Positions 55,032 to 63,475 of a DNA stretch of 64,000 nt are shown here, in pieces. The DNA is from Pseudomonas guangdongensis. GTDB taxonomy: Bacteria > Pseudomonadota > Gammaproteobacteria > Pseudomonadales > Pseudomonadaceae. Within the stretch, counting starts at the first letter, position 1; each line of letters starts with the position of its first letter. The stretch is taken from the NCBI RefSeq assembly GCF_900105885.1, contig NZ_LT629780.1, forward strand, positions 1,116,001-1,180,000, given 5' to 3'. The notes below the pieces were generated by a model. That model was not told the DNA's origin, did not search any database, and saw only the letters and a program-made list of their open reading frames with translations. The position numbers and the translations under genes were made by a program.

Positions 55032-55091
55032 CGGAGGAACCTCGCAGGCGGGCGAACGGAAGAAAGCGGCTTGCCGTCTGTGGCGGCATTC

Positions 55092-55108
55092 TTGTTACAG
55101 TATAACAA
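55092..55108. promoter_or_regulatory. Zur-type operator between divergent zinc-starvation units
   Basis: TTGTTACAGTATAACAA: perfect six-base arms TTGTTA and TAACAA around CAGTA. It matches the general TGTTATA-N-TATAACA pattern of proteobacterial Zur boxes. It sits 28 bases before the folE2 ATG and 61 bases before the ZigA-like start, where repressor binding would block both promoters. The zur gene itself is not in the window. Confidence 0.85.
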
Positions 55109-55135
55109 TCCAATCAAGACGAGACGACGCCCTCG

Positions 55136-56035
55136 ATGAACGCTTCGCTGCTGCCGGATATCGCCGCGCAAACTTCCACCGCCTGCCTGCCGCTGCAGCG
55201 GGTCGGCATGGCCGGCATCGCCCAGCCGCTGCGCCTGCACGGCGAACGGCTGGCGGCGCGGATCGACGCCGGGGTCAGCCTCGACGACGCCGGCGCGCGC
55301 GGCATCCACATGTCGCGGCTGTACCTGGCGCTGGAGGCGCTGGAGCACGAGGAGCTGACCCCGGCGCTGCTGGCACGGCTACTCGACGCCTTCCTCGACA
55401 GCCATGCCGGGCTGTCGCAGCGCGCCCACCTGGACATCCACTGCGAGGCGCTGCTGCGCCGCCCGGCGCTGGTCAGCCCGCTGGCCGGCTGGAAGGGCTA
55501 CCCGCTGCGGATCTCCGCCAGCCGCGTGCGTGGCGCGGCGCTGCGCCTCGGCCTGCGCGTGGAAATCGGCTACTCCTCGACCTGCCCCTGCTCGGCGGCG
55601 CTGGCCCGCCAGTTGATTCAGCAGCGCTTCGCCGCCGACTTCGCCGGCCGCGAGCTGCGGCAGGAGGCGGTGCTCGACTGGCTGGGCAGCAGCGCCGGAA
55701 TCCTCGCCACCCCGCACAGCCAGCGCAGCCGGGCGATCCTCGACGTGCAGCTCGGCGCCGCCTGCCATGAACTGCCCCTGCTGGCGCTGATCGACGGCGC
55801 CGAAGCGGCCCTCGGCACCGCCCTGCAGACCGCGGTCAAGCGTGCCGACGAACAGGCCTTCGCCCTGGCCAACGGACAGAACCTGATGTTCTGCGAGGAC
55901 GCCGCGCGGCGCCTGCACCGCGCCCTGCGCGCCCTGCCGCAGCTGGACGCCTTCAGCGTGCGCGTGGAGCACGCCGAGAGCCTGCATGCCCACGATGCGG
56001 TGGCGGAAAGCCGCTGGAGCCGGGAGGCGGCATGA
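55136..56035 (+). CDS. folE2: GTP cyclohydrolase FolE2 (zinc-independent type)
   Basis: Makes dihydroneopterin triphosphate from GTP for folate, replacing zinc-dependent FolE when zinc is scarce. 299 residues. The family's catalytic/metal Cys lies in YSSTCPCSAALA (Cys150/Cys152), with upstream GIHMSRLYLAL. First gene of folE2-znuC-znuB-znuA-hisI-yidD; its end overlaps the ABC gene by four bases (ATGA). Confidence 0.95.
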   Translation: MNASLLPDIAAQTSTACLPLQRVGMAGIAQPLRLHGERLAARIDAGVSLDDAGARGIHMSRLYLALEALEHEELTPALLARLLDAFLDSHAGLSQRAHLDIHCEALLRRPALVSPLAGWKGYPLRISASRVRGAALRLGLRVEIGYSSTCPCSAALARQLIQQRFAADFAGRELRQEAVLDWLGSSAGILATPHSQRSRAILDVQLGAACHELPLLALIDGAEAALGTALQTAVKRADEQAFALANGQNLMFCEDAARRLHRALRALPQLDAFSVRVEHAESLHAHDAVAESRWSREAA

Positions 56036-56697
56036 TCCACGCCGAAGGCCTGCAATGGGGCGTGCCGGGACGGCCGCTGACCCCGCCGCTCGACCTGCAG
56101 CTGCGGGCCGGCAGCCTGACCGCCGTGGTCGGTGCCAACGGCTGTGGTAAGAGCAGCCTGCTGCGGGTGCTGGCCGGCCTGCAGAAGCCGCTGGCCGGGC
56201 GGCTGCGGATCGCCGTGCAGGGTCTTGGCGCCATCGGCTACCTGCAGCAGCAGGCGGCCATCGACCGCCAGTTCCCCATCGAGCTGGCCGAACTGGTCGC
56301 CGCCGGCCTGTGGCGCACGCGCCTGCCGCGTGCCGCGCGGCGGGCGCGGCTCGATGCGGTGCTGGCCGCCTGGGGCCTGAGCGAACTGGCCGGCCGGCCG
56401 CTGATCGCGCTGTCCGGCGGCGAACTGCAGCGCGGCCTGCTGGCCCGTCTGGAGCTGACCGACGCACCGCTGCTGCTGCTCGACGAACCGGCCGCCGCCC
56501 TCGACGAGGCCGGTCAGCGCCTGCTCTGGCAGCGCCTTGCCGACTGGCAGCGCAGTGGCCGCACCCAGCTGGTGGTCTGTCACGATCTGGCCGGTGCGCG
56601 CGCGCACCTGCCGGACTGCCTGCAGATCCGTGCCGATGGCTGCCGCTGCGGGCCAGCCCGCGACCTGCTGGACGCACCGCTGGCACAGGTGGCCTGA
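56032..56697 (+). CDS. Zinc/manganese ABC transporter ATP-binding protein (ZnuC-like)
   Basis: 221 residues. Walker A GANGCGKSS (34-42), signature LSGGE (127-131), Walker B LLLLDEP (147-153) and switch His in VVCHDLAG. With the permease and binding protein that follow it forms a full metal importer. The overlaps on both sides (ATGA with folE2, TGATG with the permease gene) tie it to zinc starvation. Confidence 0.92.
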   Translation: MIHAEGLQWGVPGRPLTPPLDLQLRAGSLTAVVGANGCGKSSLLRVLAGLQKPLAGRLRIAVQGLGAIGYLQQQAAIDRQFPIELAELVAAGLWRTRLPRAARRARLDAVLAAWGLSELAGRPLIALSGGELQRGLLARLELTDAPLLLLDEPAAALDEAGQRLLWQRLADWQRSGRTQLVVCHDLAGARAHLPDCLQIRADGCRCGPARDLLDAPLAQVA

Positions 56698-57512
56698 TGC
56701 TCGACCTGCTGTGGCAGCCCTTCGCCGAATTCGCCTTCCTGCGCCGCGCCCTGGCCGGTGGCGTGGCGCTGGTCCTGAGCATCGCCCCGCTGGGGGTGTT
56801 CCTGATGCTGCGCCGCATGAGCCTGATGGGCGATGCCATCGCCCACGGCGTACTGCCCGGCGCGGCACTGGCGTTCTGGCTGTACGGCCTGAGCCTGCCG
56901 GCCCTGGCCGCCGGCGGCCTGATCGCCGGCCTCGGCATGGCGGCGCTGGCGGCCTGGGTGACGCGGCGCACCGGCCTGCGCGAAGACGCCAGTCTGGCCG
57001 CCATCTACCCGATCGCACTGGCCAGCGGCGTGCTGCTGCTCGGCCTGGCCGGGCGGCGCATCGACCTGCTGCACCTGCTGTTCGGCTCGGCGCTGGCGGT
57101 GGACGCCGCGACCCTGCGCAGCATGCTGATCGTCTCCGCCGCCAGCCTGCTGCTGCTGGCGCTGATCTACCGCCCGCTGGTGCAGGACAGCCTCGACGCC
57201 CTGTTCTTGCGCAGCGTCAGCCGCCGGGGTGCGCCGGCCTATGCGCTGTTCCTCGCCCTGGTGGTGCTCAACCTGGTGTCCGGCCTGCATGCCATCGGCG
57301 CGCTGATGGTGATCGGCCTGCCGGTGCTGCTCGGACTGGCCGCCGCCCTCGGCGCGCTGTGCGTCTGGCTCGGCCTGCTGCTGTCGTTTTACGCCAACCT
57401 GCCGAGCGGGCCGTGCATCGTGCTGCTCGCCGGTATCGCCTACCTGCTGTCGGTATGCCTCGGGCCGGTTCACGGCCTGCTGCGCCGCAGCCCGCCACCC
57501 ATGCCCTGCTGA
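56697..57512 (+). CDS. Zinc/manganese ABC transporter permease (ZnuB-like)
   Basis: 271 residues with about eight hydrophobic segments, ABC-3 family. Family landmarks: RRMSLMGDAIAHGVLPGAAL near the N terminus and LVSGLHAIGALMVIGLPVLL near residue 200. The protein is Leu/Ala-rich and ends in a short cytosolic Pro-rich tail. Co-translated with the ATPase gene. Confidence 0.92.
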   Translation: MLDLLWQPFAEFAFLRRALAGGVALVLSIAPLGVFLMLRRMSLMGDAIAHGVLPGAALAFWLYGLSLPALAAGGLIAGLGMAALAAWVTRRTGLREDASLAAIYPIALASGVLLLGLAGRRIDLLHLLFGSALAVDAATLRSMLIVSAASLLLLALIYRPLVQDSLDALFLRSVSRRGAPAYALFLALVVLNLVSGLHAIGALMVIGLPVLLGLAAALGALCVWLGLLLSFYANLPSGPCIVLLAGIAYLLSVCLGPVHGLLRRSPPPMPC

Positions 57513-57522
57513 GGATCGCGCC

Positions 57523-58395
57523 ATGCGCCGACTGTTTGCCCTGCTTGCCCTGTGCCTGCCCCTGACCCTGCACGCCGCCGACCGGCCGCAGGTGGTCGCC
57601 ACCTTCAGCATCCTGGCCGACCTGACCCGCGAGATCGGCGGCGACGACATCGAGCTGACCAGCCTGGTCGGCGCCGATGCCGACGCCCATGTGTTCGAGC
57701 CGAGTCCGCGCGACCTGCGCCAGATCCTCGCCGCCGACCTGCTGATCGCCAACGGCCTGGGCTTCGAACCCTGGCTGGAGCGCCTGTGGGCCAGCGGCGA
57801 GGCGCGCGGCCGGCGCATCGACGCCAGTGCCGGGGTGCTGCCGCTGCAGGTCGAGGAGGACGGCCGGCGCAGCGCCGATCCGCACGCCTGGCAGAGCCTG
57901 GGCAACGCCGAGATCTATGCGCGCAACATCGCCCGCGCGCTGAGCGAGCTGGACCCGGCCAACGCCGCCGACTACGAGGCGCGCCGCGATGCCTGGCTGG
58001 CGCAACTGGATGCCCTGCGCGGCGAAATCGCCCCGCACCTGAGCGCGCTGCCCGCCGAGCGCCGCCGGGTAGTGACCAGCCACGATGCCTTCGGCTACTT
58101 CGCCCGCGAGTGGGATCTGCAGTTCAGCGCCGCCCAGGGCGTCAGCGACGCCGCCGAGCCTGCGGCGGCCGAGATCGCTGCGCTGATCCGCCAGCTGCGC
58201 GAGGAACAGGTACGCGCCCTGTTCGTGGAGAACATCCGCGATCCCCGGCTGATCGAACAGATCGCCGCCGAGGCCGGCGCCCGGGTCGGCAGCCCCCTGT
58301 ACTCCGACGCCCTGGCCGCCGAGGGGCCGGCCAGCAGCTATCTGGGCATGTACCGGCAGAACGTCGAGCGGCTGCTCGAAGTGCTGCAGCCGTGA
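57523..58395 (+). CDS. Zinc/manganese ABC transporter substrate-binding protein (ZnuA-like)
   Basis: 290 residues with a signal peptide ([20 protein letters not shown]), hence periplasmic. Metal ligands expected from the family are visible: His in [11 protein letters not shown], His in [10 protein letters not shown], His in [11 protein letters not shown] and Asp in PLYSDALAA. The long His-rich loop of many ZnuA proteins is missing, so its affinity may differ from classical ZnuA. A GTGA overlap joins it to hisI. Confidence 0.92.
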   Translation: MRRLFALLALCLPLTLHAADRPQVVATFSILADLTREIGGDDIELTSLVGADADAHVFEPSPRDLRQILAADLLIANGLGFEPWLERLWASGEARGRRIDASAGVLPLQVEEDGRRSADPHAWQSLGNAEIYARNIARALSELDPANAADYEARRDAWLAQLDALRGEIAPHLSALPAERRRVVTSHDAFGYFAREWDLQFSAAQGVSDAAEPAAAEIAALIRQLREEQVRALFVENIRDPRLIEQIAAEAGARVGSPLYSDALAAEGPASSYLGMYRQNVERLLEVLQP

Positions 58396-58799
58396 GCCTC
58401 TGGCTGCAGCTGGAGCAAGCCGGCGCCGGCCGTCAGCGATCACTCGACGAGGTGCTGGCGGCGATCCCGTGGAATGCCGACGGCCTGATCGCCGCCATCG
58501 CCCAGCAGCACGACAGCGGCGAGGTGCTGATGCTGGCCTGGATGAACCGCACTGCGCTGGAGGAAACCCTGCGCAGCGGCCGGGTCTGTTACTGGTCGCG
58601 CTCGCGCCGCGCGCTATGGCGCAAGGGCGAGAGCGGCGGCCATGTCCAGCGACTGCTCGTCGCCCACCTGGACTGCGACGGCGATGCGCTGCTGCTGCAG
58701 GTCGAGCAGCAGGGACCGGCCTGCCATACTGGCCGCCGTTCCTGCTTCTACAACCGCCTGGAGGACGACCGCCTGACGGTCGCCAGCTCGCCGCCATGA
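58392..58799 (+). CDS. hisI: Phosphoribosyl-AMP cyclohydrolase, zinc-locus copy
   Basis: Third step of histidine synthesis. 135 residues from a GTG that overlaps the znuA stop. Magnesium motif DCDGD at 94-98; the zinc-binding cysteines Cys95, Cys111 and Cys118 (ACHTGRRSC) are all retained. A second HisI in Zur-controlled loci is known in pseudomonads and is thought to spare or replace the housekeeping zinc enzyme. The other hisI is not in this window. Overlaps yidD by four bases (ATGA). Confidence 0.93.
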   Translation: MSLWLQLEQAGAGRQRSLDEVLAAIPWNADGLIAAIAQQHDSGEVLMLAWMNRTALEETLRSGRVCYWSRSRRALWRKGESGGHVQRLLVAHLDCDGDALLLQVEQQGPACHTGRRSCFYNRLEDDRLTVASSPP

Positions 58800-59044
58800 A
58801 AAGCCTGCTGATCGCGCTGGTGCGCTTCTATCAATACGTCATCAGTCCGCTGATCGGCCCGCGCTGCCGTTTCCAGCCGACCTGCTCGCAGTACGCGGTC
58901 GAGGCGCTGCAGCGCCACGGCGCGCGGCGTGGTGGCTGGCTGACCCTGCGCCGGCTGGCGCGCTGCCACCCGTGGGGCGACTCGGGTTACGACCCGGTAC
59001 CGCCCTGCGCCTGCCGGCGCGACGGCGACGCACGGCGGCACTGA
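58796..59044 (+). CDS. yidD: Membrane protein insertion efficiency factor YidD, intact copy in the zinc locus
   Basis: 82 residues; assists YidC/Sec-dependent insertion at the inner membrane. All family marks are present: N-terminal amphipathic helix [31 protein letters not shown] (Cys24 and Cys30), [16 protein letters not shown] (Cys57) and GYDPVPP. The tail [12 protein letters not shown] is unusual. Translation is coupled to hisI, so it is expected to rise in zinc starvation. It is the only intact yidD in the window, while the copy in the usual place (11278-11523) is decayed. Confidence 0.93.
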   Translation: MKSLLIALVRFYQYVISPLIGPRCRFQPTCSQYAVEALQRHGARRGGWLTLRRLARCHPWGDSGYDPVPPCACRRDGDARRH

Positions 59045-59159
59045 GCGGCCTGCCCAGAACGGGCGCGGCGTGCCCTGCCAGCGGCGCACTGGCGAAGCCG
59101 GCGATCTGCATCTATGTTCTCTGGCTCTTTGCCACCAGCCCCCGGGAGTCTCCGCCCTG

Positions 59160-59801
59160 ATGAACATCGCCGCTCTGCGCGCCCACATCGATTCTGCCCT
59201 GCAGCACGAAGCCCTCCATCACGCCCTGACCCGCGACATCGAGGCGCGTCTGGACGAGTTGCACCGCGCCATCCGCCTGCCCGGCGAGGAGCCGGCCGCG
59301 ACCCTGCTGCGCTTCGTGCATGTCTATGTGGGCGAGGTGCCCGACCTGCTCGAAGCCGCCGCCAGCGTCGCCGACCAGGCCGGCCTCGATGCGCAGGTCC
59401 GCCCGCTGTTGCGTCTGGCCGAGGCCTTCTTCCTCAGCCCGCCGGCGCTGCTCGACGGCCATCACGGCCTGGAGGCGATCCTCGACGAGGCCTACCTGGC
59501 CCACCGTCTGGTCGAAGAGGTCAACGACCGCTACATCCTGCACTTCGGCCAGCCGCTGATTCCCCTGGACACCACCGCCGCCAACCTGGTCGCCCACGCG
59601 CTGATCGGCGACGCCTTCGCCAACCGCCTGGACGCCGCCGTGCAGCAGGCCTGCGAGGTACTGCTGGAGGCGCGGATCTTCGCCAGCGATTCGGCGCAGC
59701 GTTACCGCGAGCAGCTCGCCAGCCCGACGCTGGAGGCCGCCTGGCAGCGCTGGCCGTGCCTGTCGCGGCGCCTCGGCGTGGAGCTGCGCTTCACCCACTG
59801 A
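59160..59801 (+). CDS. Conserved protein of unknown function
   Basis: 213 residues from ATG 59160 (MNIAALRAHIDSALQHEALH). Not recognised. All-helical character by eye, with many Leu/Ala/Asp/Glu and no signal peptide, membrane segment or Cys motif. Blocks that look conserved: LLRFVHVYVGEVPDLLEAAA and HRLVEEVNDRYILHFGQPLI. Starts 115 bases after yidD and ends at the hairpin 59813, so it could be the tail of the zinc unit or independent. Confidence 0.75.
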   Translation: MNIAALRAHIDSALQHEALHHALTRDIEARLDELHRAIRLPGEEPAATLLRFVHVYVGEVPDLLEAAASVADQAGLDAQVRPLLRLAEAFFLSPPALLDGHHGLEAILDEAYLAHRLVEEVNDRYILHFGQPLIPLDTTAANLVAHALIGDAFANRLDAAVQQACEVLLEARIFASDSAQRYREQLASPTLEAAWQRWPCLSRRLGVELRFTH

Positions 59802-59812
59802 GCGCCAACGAA

Positions 59813-59846
59813 AACGCCCCGCGCGCCTGACGGCGCGCGGGGCGTT
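59813..59846. terminator. Bidirectional intrinsic terminator
   Basis: 15-base arms AACGCCCCGCGCGCC (59813-59827) and GGCGCGCGGGGCGTT (59832-59846), TGAC loop, between two convergent genes. It has an A-run before it and only a short T-run after it, so it is stronger for the minus strand. Confidence 0.75.
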
Positions 59847-59863
59847 GGCATGACCGGCGGGGC

Positions 59864-60577
59864 TCAGCCGCCGAAGCGCGAGCGCGGCGTGGCCATCGGC
59901 ACCACCTCGCCGTCCAGCGGCAGGAAGCGTCCGCTCTCGGCGTCGTAGGCGATGATTTCGCTGGTCTCGATGTTGTACACCCAGCCATGGATGAACACCT
60001 GGCCGCTGGCCACCCGCGCCGCCACCGAGGGGTGGGTCAGCAGGTGGTTGAGCTGGGCCACCACGTTCTCCTCGGTGAGCAGCTCCAGGTGTTCCTGGCC
60101 GCAGTCGCAGCGGTCGAAGTTCTGCTCCACCACGGTGCGCGCGACCTCGGCATGGCGCAGCCAGCCCTTTACCGTCGGCATGCTTTCCAGCGACTGCGGG
60201 TTGAGCACCGCTTTCATCGCGCCGCAGTCGGAGTGGCCGCAGATGATGATGTGGCGCACGCCCAGGGCGACCACCGCGTACTCGATGGCGGTGGACACGC
60301 CGCCGTTCATCTGCCCGTAGGGCGGCACCACGTTGCCGACGTTGCGGGTGACGAACAGGTCGCCCGGCGAGCTCTGGGTGATCAGCTCGGGGACGATGCG
60401 CGAGTCGGCGCAGGTGATGAACATGGCGCGCGGGTTCTGCGCGGTGGCGAGCTTCTTGAACAGCTCTTCCTGGGCCGGGAAGACTTCGCTGCGAAAGCGC
60501 TTGAAGCCCTCGACGATGCTGCCCAGCGCGGCGTCGGCGCTGGATGGCGTGTGCTTCTCTTGTACGGGTTCTTTCAC
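59864..60577 (-). CDS. Beta-class carbonic anhydrase
   Basis: Interconverts CO2 and bicarbonate at a zinc site. GTG start at 60577 with GGAG upstream gives 237 residues; the frame continues up to 60664 without support. Zinc ligands are in CADSRI and GHSDCGAM (Cys, Asp/His, Cys). An N-terminal ~20-residue polar extension precedes the core. Its position beside the zinc locus may be chance: no Zur-like box is seen upstream. Confidence 0.93.
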   Translation of the reverse strand: MKEPVQEKHTPSSADAALGSIVEGFKRFRSEVFPAQEELFKKLATAQNPRAMFITCADSRIVPELITQSSPGDLFVTRNVGNVVPPYGQMNGGVSTAIEYAVVALGVRHIIICGHSDCGAMKAVLNPQSLESMPTVKGWLRHAEVARTVVEQNFDRCDCGQEHLELLTEENVVAQLNHLLTHPSVAARVASGQVFIHGWVYNIETSEIIAYDAESGRFLPLDGEVVPMATPRSRFGG

Positions 60578-60834
60578 GATCGGCTCTCCGCGCCGCACGT
60601 CCGCCCGGCTTGTGGCTGCGGACGCTTCACGGCTGCTGTTAACGACAACGGCGGCGGCGCACAAGTCACACCGCCCGACACGGATTTGGCGGCCGGCGCG
60701 GCGCCGCGGGGTGGCCGGGCCGGCGGCGGCAGCCTTCGCCGGGCGCCGCTACTGTGCGGCGGCGCCGAGCGGCACATGGCGCGGCGGTGGCCGGCGCGGA
60801 ATAATGCCGCCTTCCCCGCCCCCGGAGCCTTGCC

Positions 60835-61737
60835 GTGACCCTGATCCGCCGCGAAACCTTCGACGACCTGCCCTGCTGGCGGGTGCAGACCCCCGACGCC
60901 GAGCTGCGCATCGTCGAGCAGGGCGCACAGATCCTCGACTACCGCCGCCACGGCGAACCGCCGCTGCTCTGGCTCAGCGAGCAGGCGCGCGGCGAGCGCG
61001 GCCAGTCGGTGCGCGGCGGGGTGCCGGTGTGCTGGCCGTGGTTCGGCGATCTGGCGCGCAACCCGGCCGCCCTGCTCGCCCAGTACCGCGGCGCCGCCGC
61101 GCCCTTCCACGGCCTGGTGCGCACCCTGCCCTGGGAGTGCCGCGAGCAGGGCGTGGTCGACGGCGTGGCGCGCCTGCTGCTGGTCTGCCCGCAGCCCGAG
61201 AGCGGCCTGCCCGGCTGGCCGCAGGCGGTCGAGGTGGCCCTGGAGATCCGCCTCGGCGCGCGCCTGGAGATCGCCCTGCACAGCCGCAACACCGGGCCGC
61301 GGCCGGTGTGGATCAGCCAGGCGCTGCACAGCTACTTCGCGGTCGGCGACATCCGCCAGGTGCGCGTCGAGGGGCTGGACGGCTGCCGCTACATCGAGAC
61401 CCTCGACGGCTGGCGCGAATGCCGCCAGCAGGGCGCGCTGCGCTTCGCCGGCGAGACCGACCGCCTGTACCTCGACCTGCCGGCGCGGCTGAGCCTGGTC
61501 GATCCGCTCTGGCAGCGCCGGCTGTGCCTGGAAACCCGCGGCTCGCGCTCGGCGGTGCTGTGGAACCCGTGGATCGACAAGGCGCAGCGCCTGTCGCAGT
61601 TCGCCGCCGACGCCTGGCAGCGCATGCTGTGCATCGAGACCGCCAATGTCTGGGACGACTGCGTGGAGCTGGCGCCGGGCGGCGAACACGCGCTGCGCCT
61701 GAGCCTGTGGAGCGAGCCGCTGGCGGGAGATGCCTGA
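60835..61737 (+). CDS. D-hexose-6-phosphate mutarotase (YeaD-like)
   Basis: Epimerises the anomeric carbon of glucose 6-phosphate and similar sugars. GTG start at 60835 with GGAG eight bases upstream, 300 residues, galactose-mutarotase fold. Landmarks: VRGGVPVCWPWFGD, PFHGLVRTLPWE with catalytic His, and ETANVWDDCVELAPGGEH near the end. Lone gene. Confidence 0.9.
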   Translation: MTLIRRETFDDLPCWRVQTPDAELRIVEQGAQILDYRRHGEPPLLWLSEQARGERGQSVRGGVPVCWPWFGDLARNPAALLAQYRGAAAPFHGLVRTLPWECREQGVVDGVARLLLVCPQPESGLPGWPQAVEVALEIRLGARLEIALHSRNTGPRPVWISQALHSYFAVGDIRQVRVEGLDGCRYIETLDGWRECRQQGALRFAGETDRLYLDLPARLSLVDPLWQRRLCLETRGSRSAVLWNPWIDKAQRLSQFAADAWQRMLCIETANVWDDCVELAPGGEHALRLSLWSEPLAGDA

Positions 61738-61914
61738 GGGCGTCGGTGCGGCAGATCCCCAGGTGCTTGCCGAGGCGGACCTGCCGGCACGGCGAGGGCG
61801 CCGCACCGGCCGATTGCGCGGCTGCGGCGGGGACGGACGAGCGCCCCGGCGGCGATTGACTTTCCCGCGCGGGCGCCTCGAATATGTGCAGAAAATCCAA
61901 CGAGGTGTTCAGCC

Positions 61915-63309
61915 ATGAGCTCCAGCGGTATCGCCGAATCGGCCGTCGCCAGCCTCGCCGCCGGCGAGCGCCAGCGTTTCCTCGACCGCCACCCGCGCTG
62001 CGCCGAACTGGCCGCGCGGGCGCGCCATGCGCTGTTCGGCGGCGTGCCGATGCACTGGATGAGCGACTGGTCGACGCCGCTGCCGCTGTTCGTCGAGCGC
62101 GCCCAGGGCGCGCGCTTCGTCGACGTCGACGGCCACGAGTACATCGACTTCTGCCTCGGCGACACCGGCAGCATGTTCGGCCATTCGCCGGCGCCGATCG
62201 CCCAGGCGCTGCGCGAGCAGGCCGGCAACGGCCTGACCAGCATGCTCCCCGGCGAGGACGCAGTGGTCTGCGGCGAGCTGCTCGCCGAGCGCTTCGGCCT
62301 GCCCTACTGGCAGGTGACCACCACCGCCACCGACGCCAACCGCTTCGTGCTGCGCTGGGCGCGGGCGATCACCGGACGCAAGGTGATCCTGCTGTTCGAC
62401 GGCTGCTACCACGGCACCGTCGACGAGGCCATGGTGCGCGGGCGCGACGGGCGCACCGTGCACCGCCCCGGGCTGATCGGCCAGGCGCGCAACCTGACCC
62501 AGCACAGCCGCGTGGTGCCGTTCAACGACCTGGCCGCGCTGGAGGCGGCGCTGGCGCCGGGCGACGTCGCCGCGCTGCTCTGCGAGCCGGCGCTGACCAA
62601 CATCGGCATGGTGCTGCCCGAGCCCGGCTTCCTCGCCGCGGTGCGCGAGCTGACCCGCCGCGCCGGCACCCTGCTGATCCTCGACGAGACCCACACCATC
62701 TCCACCGGCCCCGGCGGCTGCACCCGCGCCTGGAGCCTTGAGCCCGACTTCCTGACCCTCGGCAAGCCGGTGGCCGGCGGCGTGCCCTGCGCGGTGTACG
62801 GCTGCAGCGCGGCCATGGCCCAGGCCATGCAGCTGGCCCGCCAGCACGCCAGCGAGCAGGGCCACGGACACGGGCACAGCGGCATGGGCACCACCCTGTC
62901 GGCCAACGCCCTGGCCATGCACTGCATGCGCGCCAGCCTCGAACGGGTGATGACCCCGGCGGCCTACGCGCACATGCTGGCCATGGCCGCGCGCCTGGCG
63001 GCGGGGCTGCGCGCGCTGCTCGCCCGCCACGCCCTGCCCTGGTCGGTGAACGAGCTGGGTGCGCGCTGCGAGTTCCAGTTCTGTGCCACGCCGCCGCAGA
63101 ACGGCGCCGAGGCCGAGGCGGCCTTCCACGACAGCCTGCAGCAGGCCCTGCACCTGTACCTGATCAACCGCGGCATCCTGATCACCCCGTTCCACAACAT
63201 GACCCTGTGCTGCCCGGACACCTCGGCCGCCGACGTCGACCGCCTGCTCGCCGTCCTCGACGAGGCGCTGAGCGCGCTGCTGGCGATCCCCGGCGCGCGG
63301 GCGGGCTGA
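61915..63309 (+). CDS. Class-III PLP aminotransferase (glutamate-1-semialdehyde aminomutase-like)
   Basis: 464 residues. PLP site: LDETHT with Asp257 and Schiff-base Lys284 in TLGKPVAGG. The usual TGSEAN motif is replaced by TATDAN (137-142). A His/Gly-rich stretch (QGHGHGHSGMGTT) precedes the final conserved block. Resembles the P. aeruginosa aminotransferase that sits next to a glutamine-synthetase homologue (PA5523/PA5522), as here; a role in amine or polyamine use is inferred from that pairing. Ribosome site GAGGTG. Substrate unknown. Confidence 0.85.
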   Translation: MSSSGIAESAVASLAAGERQRFLDRHPRCAELAARARHALFGGVPMHWMSDWSTPLPLFVERAQGARFVDVDGHEYIDFCLGDTGSMFGHSPAPIAQALREQAGNGLTSMLPGEDAVVCGELLAERFGLPYWQVTTTATDANRFVLRWARAITGRKVILLFDGCYHGTVDEAMVRGRDGRTVHRPGLIGQARNLTQHSRVVPFNDLAALEAALAPGDVAALLCEPALTNIGMVLPEPGFLAAVRELTRRAGTLLILDETHTISTGPGGCTRAWSLEPDFLTLGKPVAGGVPCAVYGCSAAMAQAMQLARQHASEQGHGHGHSGMGTTLSANALAMHCMRASLERVMTPAAYAHMLAMAARLAAGLRALLARHALPWSVNELGARCEFQFCATPPQNGAEAEAAFHDSLQQALHLYLINRGILITPFHNMTLCCPDTSAADVDRLLAVLDEALSALLAIPGARAG

Positions 63310-63475
63310 GCCATGACCGCCTACCCTGCCGGCGGCGCGCCGGGGCGCTGATCCGCGCGTGCCGACGCTCCGGCGTCGGCACGTCAGCGGCCGCCGCCGG
63401 AGCGCGCCAGCCCTCGGGCCGGATGCGCCGCGCGCCCCGCCCCCGCCGTACCGTCGCCACACAAGGATTGCCCCC

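Noticed and set aside
58392..58799. HisI-like gene as a zinc-free variant
   Set aside because: All three zinc cysteines of the family are retained, so there is no sequence ground to call it zinc-independent.
60578..60834. Zur-like box upstream of the carbonic anhydrase gene (TGTTAACGACAACG region near 60638)
   Set aside because: The arms do not form a palindrome of the TGTTATA-TATAACA type.
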